Assembly (NCBI RefSeq): GCF_003172895.1
Contig: NZ_QGKL01000035.1
Location: 124,001 to 188,000 of the forward strand
Length of the DNA stretch: 64,000 bases
From: Leucothrix arctica
Lineage (GTDB): Bacteria > Pseudomonadota > Gammaproteobacteria > Thiotrichales > Thiotrichaceae
Reading direction: 5' to 3'
Positions 35,574-43,807 of this stretch are shown piece by piece. A program made the translations under genes and the position numbers. The notes beneath the pieces are model-generated. The model was not told where the DNA came from, searched no databases, and worked only from the letters and a program-made list of their open reading frames with translations. The stretch's first letter is position 1; each line of letters starts with the position of its first letter.

Positions 35574-35926
35574 GTATAGTTTTCCACAAGATGAAGAACG
35601 TTTGCACAGTTTAATAGTCTACTTAGCGTGATTTATGGAATTAAATATTATAAGTGTATTAGCTATGACTTTAAAAAACTAATCGTTATTTTTCATTAAA
35701 AAAGATAAGTAACAAGGTGGCGAGTTATATGCCAACTTCATCGTTTTGCCAAAATTATGACTAATGAATTTATCTGTGTAGTTGGACTTAATGAAAAGGT
35801 AATCATCCAAAAGCATGAATAACTTACCTAGTAAAATTATCTGTGATCACTGTGGATAAAGTGTTTTTTGACGTAACCTTCGAGTCGAAAATGTCCAAAA
35901 ATTAGATATGTGTTCACAGTTAGCTA
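35574..35926. other. AT-rich intergenic stretch before the accessory block
   Basis: About 350 bp with no supported gene, noticeably richer in A and T than the flanking operons. I see no terminator-like hairpin after the Nif3 gene and no repeat of note. It marks the left boundary of the accessory scar that ends near 39640. Confidence 0.5.
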
Positions 35927-36118
35927 TTGTCCAAAAGCCTCAAGAAGTTTGAAAGAGTGAGTCAGGAAGTCGCAACCTCATCTTCTGCTTATAATGCTTC
36001 AATGTTGAGTGATCAGACAGCGATGTCGTTTGTACCTGTAAATAAGGTCACTATACCTTTTATAGCGAGCTTTTCAGCTGTAGGTACACTAATGGATGCG
36101 TATAACTACGGTAGATGA
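35927..36118 (+). CDS. Small hypothetical ORF in the accessory block
   Basis: A 63-codon frame starting at a TTG (MSKSLKKFERVSQEVATSS if translated), ending VGTLMDAYNYGR. It has a short polar N-terminus and a moderately hydrophobic stretch near VTIPFIASFSAVGTL. There is no good ribosome binding site and nothing recognisable in it. It precedes a better-supported small membrane protein gene by 18 bp. It could be the tail of a lost toxin or tip protein, or not a gene. Confidence 0.3.
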   Translation: MSKSLKKFERVSQEVATSSSAYNASMLSDQTAMSFVPVNKVTIPFIASFSAVGTLMDAYNYGR

Positions 36119-36136
36119 TAGTTTGGAGGGGGAGAA

Positions 36137-36466
36137 ATGGTTACTGGATCTAATTTATATACCGAAGAGCAGCAGGCGTGGCGTGAGTATTCTGCGTTGG
36201 GAGGAGTGATACCTGTATTGGCTTTGTCTTTCAATCAAACGGCCATTTATTTGTTGGCTTTTAGTGTGGCTATACTCTTTTTTTTATGGGTGAAGAGAAA
36301 AAGAAGTTGGTACAATAAAAAAAAGAAATTAACATTATTTTTTCTGTTGTGTACGAGTTTCGCTGTTGTGATGCAAGGTCATAATGAAGGATTAGCTCTT
36401 TTAACATATGTTATTGGTTGGGTAATATATTTATTTTCTTACCCAAAGTCTAAAAGTGCGAAATAA
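36137..36466 (+). CDS. Small membrane protein of unknown function, orphan in the Rhs block
   Basis: A 109-residue protein with an excellent ribosome binding site (ggagggggagaa before ATG). It has about three hydrophobic segments (AIYLLAFSVAILFFLWV, LTLFFLLCTSFAVVM and LLTYVIGWVIYLFSY) separated by very basic loops (KRKRSWYNKKKK). I recognise no family. Its AT-rich composition and position next to an Rhs tip suggest a transferred accessory gene; small membrane proteins at such sites are often immunity proteins for pore-forming or periplasmic toxins, but there is no toxin beside it now. That role is inference. Confidence 0.55.
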   Translation: MVTGSNLYTEEQQAWREYSALGGVIPVLALSFNQTAIYLLAFSVAILFFLWVKRKRSWYNKKKKLTLFFLLCTSFAVVMQGHNEGLALLTYVIGWVIYLFSYPKSKSAK

Positions 36467-36505
36467 TACAATAGCATTGATAATTGGGAGCATCAGATGG
36501 TGTTA

Positions 36506-36879
36506 CTATTTAGATAATTGATACTGTTGGCATAAGTACGCTAAGCGCAGCTGGTTACTCTGAATCGACTGATGCGTTCGTTCCAGCCTACGCCTTTCTA
36601 TCTGCATGGTATCCACCATCAAAAAAGGTAGTGATTTACCATAAAACCGCTTGGTCGCAGCTTCTAAAAAATCCCGTTCGATCTTCGCATAATGTACCAA
36701 CAGCACCTTGCCTTTTACCGCTTCAAGTAAACGATCCAAAGCATCATGCAGCGGCACACCTGTTTTCATTCTGTCATCGGTAATCTGGTGAATGACAACA
36801 CCCTGTGCGGGGAGATCACGTTTGAGTCTAATCACTTCATAGTTAGACGAAGCCATCGAAATACGCCCGTCTTTATACG
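36506..36879 (-). pseudogene. DnaQ-like 3'-5' exonuclease fragment, copy A
   Basis: Minus-strand reading gives YKDGRISMASSNYEVIRL, then GVVIHQITDDRMKTGVPLHDAL, KVLLVHYAKIERDFLEAA, FLMVDTMQIERRRLER and NQLRLAYLCQQYQLSK-stop. This is the middle part of a DEDDh exonuclease of the type linked with DUF294 nucleotidyltransferases. The N-terminal motif with the first Asp and Glu is missing because an Rhs sequence begins exactly at 36880. The C-terminal part, which should contain YxAHxALxDAxATAEL, is cut off by a stop. A second decayed copy is at 39250-39545. It is not expected to be active. Confidence 0.75.
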
Positions 36880-38592
36880 TTTAAAGACGCGAGATACCAC
36901 AATTATGACGCGACTAAAACCCATGCACTTCGCTATGTGAAAAATACTGCTGGCACCACATTACGAACGTATAACTACGATGCCAATGGAAATATGGAAA
37001 GTGGTGATAGCCGAACTATTGAATGGACAAGTTTTAACAAACCATCAAAAATTACCAAAGGCAAAACTGTTGTATCGTTTGGTTACGGTATAAACCGTGA
37101 ATGCCTGGTTAAAGAGGTAAAAGATGGTACCAAGACATGGTACATCGGTGGTTTAGTTGAGCGTGAGCTTAAGAAGGATGGTTCAGAACTACTAAAGTAC
37201 CACCTTAAAGTCGGTGGTAACGCCTTTGGTACTATCAAGCAAAACTTTAATGCTGCGAAAAGCCGTACATCACTGACCTTGCGCTATGTGCTAAAAGACT
37301 ACTTAGGCTCTGTCGATACCATTGTTGACTCTAATAACAAGAAAGTGGCTAAGCTAAGTTTTAGCAGTTGGGGTGAGAGACGTGGTGATACATGGAGTCC
37401 ATTAAATACGATTCAGTACAACAGTATGCTCGCGGGGATCAATAAAGAGTCAGTTAAACGAGGCTTTACAGGTCATGAGCATGATGATGAAGTTGGTTTA
37501 ATCAATATGGGTGGGCGTTTGTATGACGCGAAGATCGGTCGATTCATTAGTGCTGATCCGCATGTCCAAGCACCGAGTGATACTCAGAGTTATAATCGGT
37601 ATAGCTATGTGAAGAATAATCCGCTGTCTTATACTGACCCTAGTGGTTACTTCTTTAAGAAGTTGTTTAATAAGATCGGGACATTCCTGAAAAAGTATGG
37701 ACGTACGATACTTGCTATTGGTGCGGCTGCATTGACAGCTGGGTGGTCTTTGGGGTGACAGGCTGCTGCAGGTATTGGTACTGCGATGAAAGCCGGTGCG
37801 TTAGCAGGGGCTGTGTCAGGTGCTATAATGACTGGGAGTGTCAAAGGAGCTTTATTTGGAGGTTTGTCTGCTGGGATTGCATTTAAAATAGGTGCTGCTG
37901 CTAGTTTAGGTAAGTTTGGTAAGTCACTTGCTCATGGCGCAACACAAGGAGGGGTCAATGTTCTTCAGGGCGGAAAGTTCAGATCAGGCTTTATGGGAGG
38001 TTTTTTTGGTCACCTTTCTGCTGGCTTAGGGCAAAGTCTTGTTGGCGATGGCCGTTCATGGGGGAGCATTATGGGTCGTACTGCTGTTTCCTCAGTGGTA
38101 GGAGGCACTATCTCTAGAGTATCGGGTGGTAAGTTTGCTAATGGTGCAATTACAGCTGCTTTTACACACTTGTTTAATGCAGAGACAGCAAAAAAAATTA
38201 CTTGGGATAAGTTATCATTAGCCCAAAAAAGAAATGTTGTCTCAGGAGTGGGGTCTGACTACGATAGATTATTAAAAGATTATGGTAATATGACTGATAA
38301 GGAGATAGGGGCACTTCTTGGAATTAACCCCTTTGAAGCTAGATATAGGGCTTTAAAAGGACTTAATCGAATTAAAATGAATATTCTAAATGTACAAATC
38401 GCAGATGCATTCGCTGATACGGCATCTTATGCATCTGACGCTTTTGCTCTAAAAAGAACATCTAAGGTTGCTCAGGGTCTCTGGGGCTTTCTCTCGGGTG
38501 CGACAGGCGATGGTCATGTTGTAGCACGAGGCTATATTTACGTTGATACTAAACATGGTTATATTTTTAAGGCAGGTTGGGGAATTGAATAA
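36880..38592 (+). pseudogene. Rhs C-terminal tip, 5'-truncated and interrupted by an in-frame TGA
   Basis: The frame opens at the junction with the exonuclease fragment and reads HALRYVKN, TYNYDANGNMESGDSRTIEWTSFNKP, DYLGSVDTIVD, GFTGHEHDDEVGLINMGGRLYDAKIGRFISADP and YSYVKNNPLSYTDPSGY, the conserved end of the Rhs core. At 37756-37758 a TGA interrupts the same frame after AGWSLG, and the frame continues QAAAGIGTAMKAG to 38592. The second half has the Gly-rich linker (GGKFRSGFMGGFFGHLSAG, GGKFANGAITAAFTHLFN) usual before Rhs toxins, then about 125 residues (ITWDKLSLAQKRNVV ... YIFKAGWGIE) that would be the toxin domain, which I do not recognise. No ribosome binding site precedes either half. 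Confidence 0.8.
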
Positions 38593-39184
38593 TTTAAGTA
38601 AGTTGTTATTTGTTTTTTTCATGTTTTTTTGTGTAAGTTGCCAAGCGAGTTCAGAGCTCTCTGCCTTATTAGAAAAGGTTAGAAAAGAACAGTCAAAGTT
38701 AAATAACGCAAGATCAGTTCTTGATTTAAAAACATACACCTCGTATGTCGATCAATATAATAATCATATTGTTGATCATGGCTTCGAGGATCTTTCTCCT
38801 AGCATTATCTCTCATATTAGAGGTCGTTTAGAGTCGGTGGACTGTAAAAATTTGGTAGAAAAAAATGATAGAGAAACACTCCACATGTTATTTCGAAACT
38901 TCAATATTTTTGAATATAGGTGTATTTCAGATTTTTCATTTGATAATGATCTTGAATTTTTATTATTTCATACTGACTCTATTGATGAAATTGTAAATAA
39001 ATACGAATCAACGGTTGGTTCAATCCCGCCAGCAGCGGAAAAATTCATATATGATCTTGCCTTTGTGTATTGTGAAAAATACCTCATAGACTATTTATCT
39101 GAGAGAGGCGTTTCAGAGGGTAATATGTTCACTGAAGCAGAGTTTATACTTAGAGAAGAGTCCAGTATGTACTCCTGTTTGTAA
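38585..39184 (+). CDS. Exported, Cys-containing protein; candidate immunity protein of the Rhs tip
   Basis: About 200 residues from a TTG at 38585 that overlaps the Rhs stop by 8 bp, with ggcagg upstream. The N-terminus (LSKLLFVFFMFFCVSCQASS) looks like a signal peptide, possibly of a lipoprotein with Cys as +1, though the lipobox is not ideal. The rest is acidic and helical (LSALLEKVRKEQSKL, DRETLHMLFRNFNIF, SIDEIVNKYESTVGS), with several Cys. The composition is strongly AT-rich. No family is recognised. The position directly after a variable Rhs tip is where cognate immunity genes lie, and export would fit a toxin acting in the periplasm; both points are inference. Confidence 0.55.
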   Translation: MNNLSKLLFVFFMFFCVSCQASSELSALLEKVRKEQSKLNNARSVLDLKTYTSYVDQYNNHIVDHGFEDLSPSIISHIRGRLESVDCKNLVEKNDRETLHMLFRNFNIFEYRCISDFSFDNDLEFLLFHTDSIDEIVNKYESTVGSIPPAAEKFIYDLAFVYCEKYLIDYLSERGVSEGNMFTEAEFILREESSMYSCL

Positions 39185-39249
39185 CTAACTAGGTATTTTT
39201 TGTTCTTAGTGTTTTGTCTATATGGATGTTTTAGCTATCGTCGTTTACA

Positions 39250-39545
39250 TCATTCAGTGGCACACCTGTTTTTCATTTTGTCATCGGTAATTTGTTGAAT
39301 AACAACACAGTTAGATGAAGCCATCGAAATACGCCCGTCTTTATACGGCATATAACTCACGCTCAGGATCGCGTCAGTATTTGCTTGGAGTCCTGTCGTT
39401 TAAAATTCAATGGCAGAAAGACCACCTCATCAATCGGTGTTTTTTTAACAGGTAATACCGCATTCAAATAAGCACGTGCAGTCGGGTTGTTGACATGGGG
39501 TAGCAGCTTATGTTGCTGGTGGACAAACCAGATATTAAATTCCCT
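39250..39545 (-). pseudogene. DnaQ-like exonuclease remnant, copy B
   Basis: On the minus strand the sequence can be read, with frameshifts, as KLLPHVNNPTARAYLNAVLP, then PIDEVVFLPLNFK, shifting to TGLQANTDAILSVSYMPYKD and GRISMASSNCVVIQQITDDKM. This is the N-terminal half of the same exonuclease as copy A, including the decayed first motif that should read D-x-E-T-T-G. About 95 bp (near 39255-39347) are nearly identical to 36750-36879, apart from a deletion of about 40 bp in this copy. It is non-functional. Confidence 0.7.
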
Positions 39546-39639
39546 GAAAGATTACTAAGCAAGGTCCCAGTCGCGGAAATAAACAAAGCCTGCATCTGTC
39601 AGTCTTGCTTGTTAAAACATGCGGCTAGTCAACGAGCAT

Positions 39640-39676
39640 AAAAAAGCCACCAATGCTAAAAGCAAAGGTGGCTTAT
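39640..39676 (-). terminator. Terminator after the succinate-semialdehyde dehydrogenase gene
   Basis: On the minus strand aagccacc and ggtggctt form a stem with a 15-base loop, followed by ttttttat. It lies 25 bp past the stop codon at 39701. Confidence 0.75.
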
Positions 39677-39700
39677 ATTCAAGCTCTCAAGCAGTCAGTC

Positions 39701-41161
39701 TTAGCTTAAACCACCCAAGCAAACATACTTGATTTCTAAGTAGTCTTCGATCCCGTACATAGACCCTTCACGGCCCAAGCCAGACTCTTTCACACCACCA
39801 AAGGGTGCAACTTCAGTCGAGAACGCGCCGGTGTTCACCGCAACAATTCCATACTCCAAACCTTCACTCACTTTTGTATAAGTGTTGATGCTCTGAGTGT
39901 AGAGGTATGCCGCCAAACCAGCGTCAGTGTCGTTTGATACAGCAATCGCTTCATCAATCGTTTCAAACTTATAGACAGGTGCAACAGGGCCAAAGATCTC
40001 TTTAGAGCAAAGTTGCATAGAGTCATCAGCGTTAGTTAAAACAACAGGACTTATGAAAGGTGCTCTTTTGTTAGTGACTAAGTCACGCTTAGTCGCTTGC
40101 ACAGCACCTTTCTCTTTAGCATCTAGAATTAGTTTAAGTACTGACTCATGTGCCTTCTCATCAATTAAAGGCCCTAAATCAACACCTTCTTCCATGCCGT
40201 TACCGATTTTAAGCTTGTCAACCTCAGCTGCCAGCTTTTCAACAAACTCATCATGAATGCCGCTTTGTACATAGAAGCGATTAGGGCAAACACAGGTTTG
40301 ACCGTTGTTTCTAAACTTAGCAACGACTGCACCGGCGACCGCAGCATTAACATTAGCGTCATCAAAAACGATAAATGGCGCGTTTCCACCGAGCTCAAGA
40401 GATAGCTTTTTGATGTTGTCCGCAGACTGTCGCATAAGGATTTTACCGACACCTGTAGAGCCAGTGAAAGACAGCTTACGTACTGTTTTGCTTTCACAAA
40501 ACACTTCACCGATAGCAATAGAGTCACCTGTAATGACTTGTAAAACTCCAGCTGGAACACCTGCTTCTTCAGCGAGTGCAACTAGTGCAAATGCGGTTAG
40601 TGGTGTCTGTGGTGCAGGTTTAATAATCATCGTGCAACCTGCCGCTAGAGCAGGGCCCGCTTTACGTGTGATCATTGCTGCTGGAAAGTTCCAAGGTGTA
40701 ATCGCAACCGTTACACCAATAGGCTCTTTTCTAACCGTCATGCGTGTGCCAGGAATGTTCTCAGGAATGATGTCCCCATAGATACGTTTACCTTCTTCGC
40801 CAAACCACTCGATAAACGACGCGGCATAAGCGATTTCACCCTTAGCCTCGCCGAAAGGCTTGCCTTGCTCAGATGAAAGAATTAACGCTAAGTCATCCTG
40901 GTTAGCCATCACTAACTCGAACCAGCGACGTAATATCGCAGATCTAGTTTTTGCAAGTTCTGAGCGCCAGCCAATTTGTGCAGCTGCTGCATGCTCAATG
41001 GCTTTAAGTGCTTCCGTATCATCCATGAACGGCACAGCAGTAATCACTTCGCCTGTTGCAGGGTTCATTATATCTTCTGTCTTCCCTGAAGCCGCTGAGT
41101 GCCACTCTCCGTTGATATAACATTTGTCTTTCAATAGAGCAGGTTGAGTAAGAGTCTTCAT
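39701..41161 (-). CDS. gabD: NAD(P)-dependent succinate-semialdehyde dehydrogenase
   Basis: A 486-residue aldehyde dehydrogenase of the GabD type, which oxidises succinate semialdehyde to succinate. Signatures are CYINGEW, NPATGEVI, TPWNFPAAMITRKAGPALAAGCTMIIKPAPQTPL (cofactor binding), the catalytic Glu in LELGGNAPFIVFDDA, the catalytic Cys in FRNNGQTCVCPNRFYV and the C-terminal GGVKESGLGREGS. Length and TxKP region match GabD. It is the last gene of a minus-strand run phaR, alpha/beta hydrolase, gabD, with gaps of 15 and 122 bp. Its position beside PHA genes and a decarboxylase/acetolactate-synthase-like gene suggests that its substrate arises from 2-oxoglutarate or from stored 4-hydroxybutyrate; substrate remains inferred. 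Confidence 0.88.
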   Translation of the reverse strand: MKTLTQPALLKDKCYINGEWHSAASGKTEDIMNPATGEVITAVPFMDDTEALKAIEHAAAAQIGWRSELAKTRSAILRRWFELVMANQDDLALILSSEQGKPFGEAKGEIAYAASFIEWFGEEGKRIYGDIIPENIPGTRMTVRKEPIGVTVAITPWNFPAAMITRKAGPALAAGCTMIIKPAPQTPLTAFALVALAEEAGVPAGVLQVITGDSIAIGEVFCESKTVRKLSFTGSTGVGKILMRQSADNIKKLSLELGGNAPFIVFDDANVNAAVAGAVVAKFRNNGQTCVCPNRFYVQSGIHDEFVEKLAAEVDKLKIGNGMEEGVDLGPLIDEKAHESVLKLILDAKEKGAVQATKRDLVTNKRAPFISPVVLTNADDSMQLCSKEIFGPVAPVYKFETIDEAIAVSNDTDAGLAAYLYTQSINTYTKVSEGLEYGIVAVNTGAFSTEVAPFGGVKESGLGREGSMYGIEDYLEIKYVCLGGLS

Positions 41162-41283
41162 GAATATTACCTCATGTTTGATGTTGTATGATTTTTATGA
41201 CTGCCTTGATATAAAAAGTTAGGCGGTTTACCTATATTAATTACATTTAAGGGTGGTTAGATGCTTTGTAATTGTCTGGCTTA

Positions 41284-42174
41284 TTAGGTGCTTTTTAGCC
41301 AGTCAGCAATTACATTGACTTGTTCGTCATTACGCAGTGTTGGCGTATGGCCGGTGTTTTCAAATTCCACTAGGGTCGTTTCTGGGCCTGTTGATATCAT
41401 TCTTTGTGCAACCTCTTCAGTCAAAAAACTTGAGTCTTTGCCTCGAAGTATGAGTACTGGGCAGCTTATTTGGTCCCATGCTTCCCACATATCAACATTA
41501 AGATAAGTAATTGATTTTCTAAAAGCTTCACCGACACACTTGTCCGTTTTCAAACGCCATTTACCCTTGCTCGTGCGTCGGCAGGAGTGCTTTGTTAGGT
41601 GTTTCCAGTCCACATCAGTCATGGGAGCAAACTCTTCATAAATAACTCTGAAATAAGCTTCGACGTCTTCAAGTGTGTCAAAGTCTTCCTTCGGTTCCAT
41701 GTTCTCAGACAGTGAGAGTAAGGTATCGCGAGCAACTTCCGGACCAATATCATTAATCACGAGTCGGCGAATAGGGGACTGCGGCAGTGAGGCTAAAACC
41801 ATACCGATGATGCCTCCCATAGAAGTACCAATCCAGTTCACTTCTGTAACACCTAGGCGAGCAATCAGAGCATTCATGTCTGAATTGTACTGTAGGTAGT
41901 TGTAGCCTTCGTCTGTACCTAGGTGGTCGCTATCACCACGGCCCACAACGTCAGGACATACGACTCGATAATCTTTGCACATTTTCTTTGCTAGATAATC
42001 AAAATCACGGGCGTTTCGGGTAATACCGTGTACGCAGAGCAGGGTTTCTTGTGTGTTGAATTTACTCGCTTTTCCCCATTCAATGTAATGGATTCTGTGA
42101 AAGCCGTGAAAGCCTAAACCAAGATGAAATTTTGTTGAATAAGCAGTGGCAGGTTGGGTTACTTTATGTGGCAT
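41284..42174 (-). CDS. Alpha/beta hydrolase next to phaR, possible PHA oligomer hydrolase
   Basis: A 296-residue cytoplasmic alpha/beta-hydrolase. The oxyanion region is LLCVHGITRNARDFDYLA, the nucleophile elbow is WIGTSMGGIIG (Ser), the Asp is in LILRGKDSSFLTEEV, and the catalytic His is in FENTGHTPTL. It has no signal peptide. Proteins of this kind next to PHA genes are often annotated as hydrolases or intracellular depolymerases. It lies 15 bp after phaR and before the semialdehyde dehydrogenase gene, so these three may serve PHA mobilisation. The substrate is not determined. Confidence 0.75.
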   Translation of the reverse strand: MPHKVTQPATAYSTKFHLGLGFHGFHRIHYIEWGKASKFNTQETLLCVHGITRNARDFDYLAKKMCKDYRVVCPDVVGRGDSDHLGTDEGYNYLQYNSDMNALIARLGVTEVNWIGTSMGGIIGMVLASLPQSPIRRLVINDIGPEVARDTLLSLSENMEPKEDFDTLEDVEAYFRVIYEEFAPMTDVDWKHLTKHSCRRTSKGKWRLKTDKCVGEAFRKSITYLNVDMWEAWDQISCPVLILRGKDSSFLTEEVAQRMISTGPETTLVEFENTGHTPTLRNDEQVNVIADWLKST

Positions 42175-42189
42175 ATTATTAGCTCCTGA

Positions 42190-42825
42190 TTATTTGGTTG
42201 ATTTTAGAGACTTGAGTTGTCCTTGAAGGACTTCAAGCTCTGCTTGCATATTGGCCAACTTTTTCTCCAAATCTACAGTGGTATTACTACCTGTAGCTTC
42301 AGTGGTCTCTGTATCTTCTGTTGTCTTATGATTAAATATTTGAAGCGATTGATTGAAAAACTCAATGTTTTGTCGTGCAATATTTTGACCAAATTCCATC
42401 GCTACTTGGGTGTTTTTGTTGATGGCGTCACCCCAAGCTTCGGTCATTTTGTTCTTTTCTGTTTGAAACAACCGCATCGATTCTGTTAGATAATCAGGCA
42501 CCATGTGTGAACAAGTATCCGAGTACATATTGATCAATTGCTTTTGTACTTCTAACGAAAAGTGATAATTTTTAGGCTTAACTTCTTTCTCAAAAATGAT
42601 CTGATTAAGAATGCTACGGGTGATGTCATCACCGGTTTTTTTGTCTTGAATAATAAATGGTGTATCTGAATTAATCAGCTCTATCACATCATCTAGTACT
42701 ATATATGTACTAGTCGAAGTGTTGTAAAGACGACGATTAGGGTACTTCTTTATTAAGATCGGAGTTGGCTCGGCTGATGCCGTATTCTCATTCTCTAGGG
42801 TTGTTTTTTTTGTAGAGTTTGGCAC
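42190..42825 (-). CDS. phaR: Polyhydroxyalkanoate synthesis repressor PhaR
   Basis: PhaR represses phasin genes and is titrated away by PHA granules. This 211-residue protein has the DNA-binding PHB_acc_N domain (about 25-85: ILIKKYPNRRLYNTSTSTYIVLDDVIELI, FIIQDKKTGDDITRSILNQIIFE), followed by a PHB_acc segment (KNYHFSLEVQKQLINMYSD... YLTESMRLF) and a C-terminal coiled coil (LEKKLANMQAELEVLQGQLKSLKS). Family length is about 180-200. It is divergent from the phasin gene; TGC-rich inverted sequences in the 280-bp gap are candidate binding sites. Confidence 0.94.
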   Translation of the reverse strand: MPNSTKKTTLENENTASAEPTPILIKKYPNRRLYNTSTSTYIVLDDVIELINSDTPFIIQDKKTGDDITRSILNQIIFEKEVKPKNYHFSLEVQKQLINMYSDTCSHMVPDYLTESMRLFQTEKNKMTEAWGDAINKNTQVAMEFGQNIARQNIEFFNQSLQIFNHKTTEDTETTEATGSNTTVDLEKKLANMQAELEVLQGQLKSLKSTK

Positions 42826-42842
42826 GTTCGTTACCTGTTATA

Positions 42843-42854
42843 TTGCAGTGCACA
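42843..42854. promoter_or_regulatory. phaR: Possible PhaR site in the phaR promoter
   Basis: ttgcagtgcaca, 18 bp upstream of the phaR ATG, contains a short TGCA-type palindrome like those reported for PhaR sites. It would allow autoregulation. Assigned by resemblance only. Confidence 0.35.
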
Positions 42855-42983
42855 TCTTATCATGTATGTTTATTGCAAACAAATATATGTAATTACGGGT
42901 TTGTTTTTTAGAGATTAACTATATGTTTTAATTGTATTTATTTTGGGTTTGATGTTTCTTTGGAGGGTAGTTATGAGCTTGAA

Positions 42984-43019
42984 TTGTGCGGCGCAGCAAA
43001 TAAATGTTGCAACGCACAA
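42984..43019. promoter_or_regulatory. Compound inverted repeat upstream of the phasin gene, candidate PhaR operator
   Basis: ttgtgcg (42984-42990) and cgcacaa (43013-43019) are perfect inverted repeats, and inside them gcagcaa and ttgcaac form a second, imperfect pair. The TGC/GCA-rich character is similar to operators of PhaR in other bacteria, and it lies 86 bp before the phasin ATG. Confidence 0.5.
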
Positions 43020-43104
43020 ATAGTTGGGTTAATCTAGCATCACGGTCTGACTAAAGATGGAGATTTACATCTCTAAAATTTAATTCATTAAGAGGTAATT
43101 TGAC

Positions 43105-43500
43105 ATGGCTACAGTAAAGACGAAAACAGAAGCGAAAGTACAAGAAGCAGTAGAAAAGACACAGGAATTTGCAACAAAGCAAATCACTGCATCTGAGAAA
43201 GCTACTGAGAGCATGATTGAGTTCAACGCAGCAATGTTTAAGAACAGTGAAGTTGTTGCTAAGAAAGTTTATGACAACTACTTATCAAATGTTGCAGCAA
43301 GCTTTGAAGCAATGAAGTCATTGAACAAAGCATCTGACGCAGCAGAGTTTTACAAAGTTGCTTCTAAGAATTCAGCAACAGCTTCTGAAAAATTCATGGA
43401 ACAGTCGAAAGATCTAATCGAGCTTTCTGGTAAGATGATTAAAGAGACGACTGAAATTGGTCAAAGTGCTTACGCTAAGAGCTTTGCTTCAAGCATGTAA
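43105..43500 (+). CDS. phaP: Phasin family protein
   Basis: A 131-residue, low-complexity, amphipathic helical protein rich in Ala, Lys, Glu and Ser with no Cys or Trp, as expected of a phasin coating PHA granules. It has EAVEKTQEFATKQITASEKATESMIEFNAAMFKNSEVVAKKVYDNYLSNV and AASFEAMKSLNKASDAAEFYKV, the pattern of the phasin_2-like family. The ribosome binding site agaggt precedes the ATG. It is monocistronic, with a strong terminator downstream. The symbol phaP is used in the generic sense. Confidence 0.85.
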   Translation: MATVKTKTEAKVQEAVEKTQEFATKQITASEKATESMIEFNAAMFKNSEVVAKKVYDNYLSNVAASFEAMKSLNKASDAAEFYKVASKNSATASEKFMEQSKDLIELSGKMIKETTEIGQSAYAKSFASSM

Positions 43501-43548
43501 AAAGCGTTTAGTTCGCAGGTTATGAAAGTAATTTGTAGGCATACTAGA

Positions 43549-43588
43549 AAAAGCGATTTCATTTAATTATGGAATCGCTTTTTTTTTA
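43549..43588 (+). terminator. Strong terminator after the phasin gene
   Basis: aaaagcgatt and aatcgctttt form a ten-pair stem around about 12 bases and are followed by eight or more T residues. Confidence 0.85.
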
Positions 43589-43757
43589 CTCAATTGTACG
43601 AAAAAACAAGAACATTGGCTGATATTGTTTAATTATTGACGTATGATTTGGTCTTATCTTGATCTATTCTAAGTCCATTATTATTAAAATAAATATTCAT
43701 TATAATTTAATGATATATATAGAATTTATCGTATAGACAGGGGAATTCACCAAACGG

Positions 43758-43775
43758 TATTGTGATTACACAATA
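43758..43775. promoter_or_regulatory. Palindrome TATTGTG-N4-CACAATA upstream of the decarboxylase operon
   Basis: tattgtg and cacaata are perfect inverted repeats with a four-base spacer (atta), 32 bp before the ATG at 43808. The core TGT-N4-ACA resembles operators of GntR/FadR-like regulators. No such regulator is encoded in the window. Confidence 0.45.
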
Positions 43776-43807
43776 TGTTTTAACAAGCGTGTACGGAGAA
43801 AAAACGA

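Noticed and set aside
36506-36879. Exonuclease fragment considered as a live small nuclease or defence gene
   Set aside because: It lacks the first and last catalytic motifs of the DEDD fold, and its other half lies decayed at 39250-39545.
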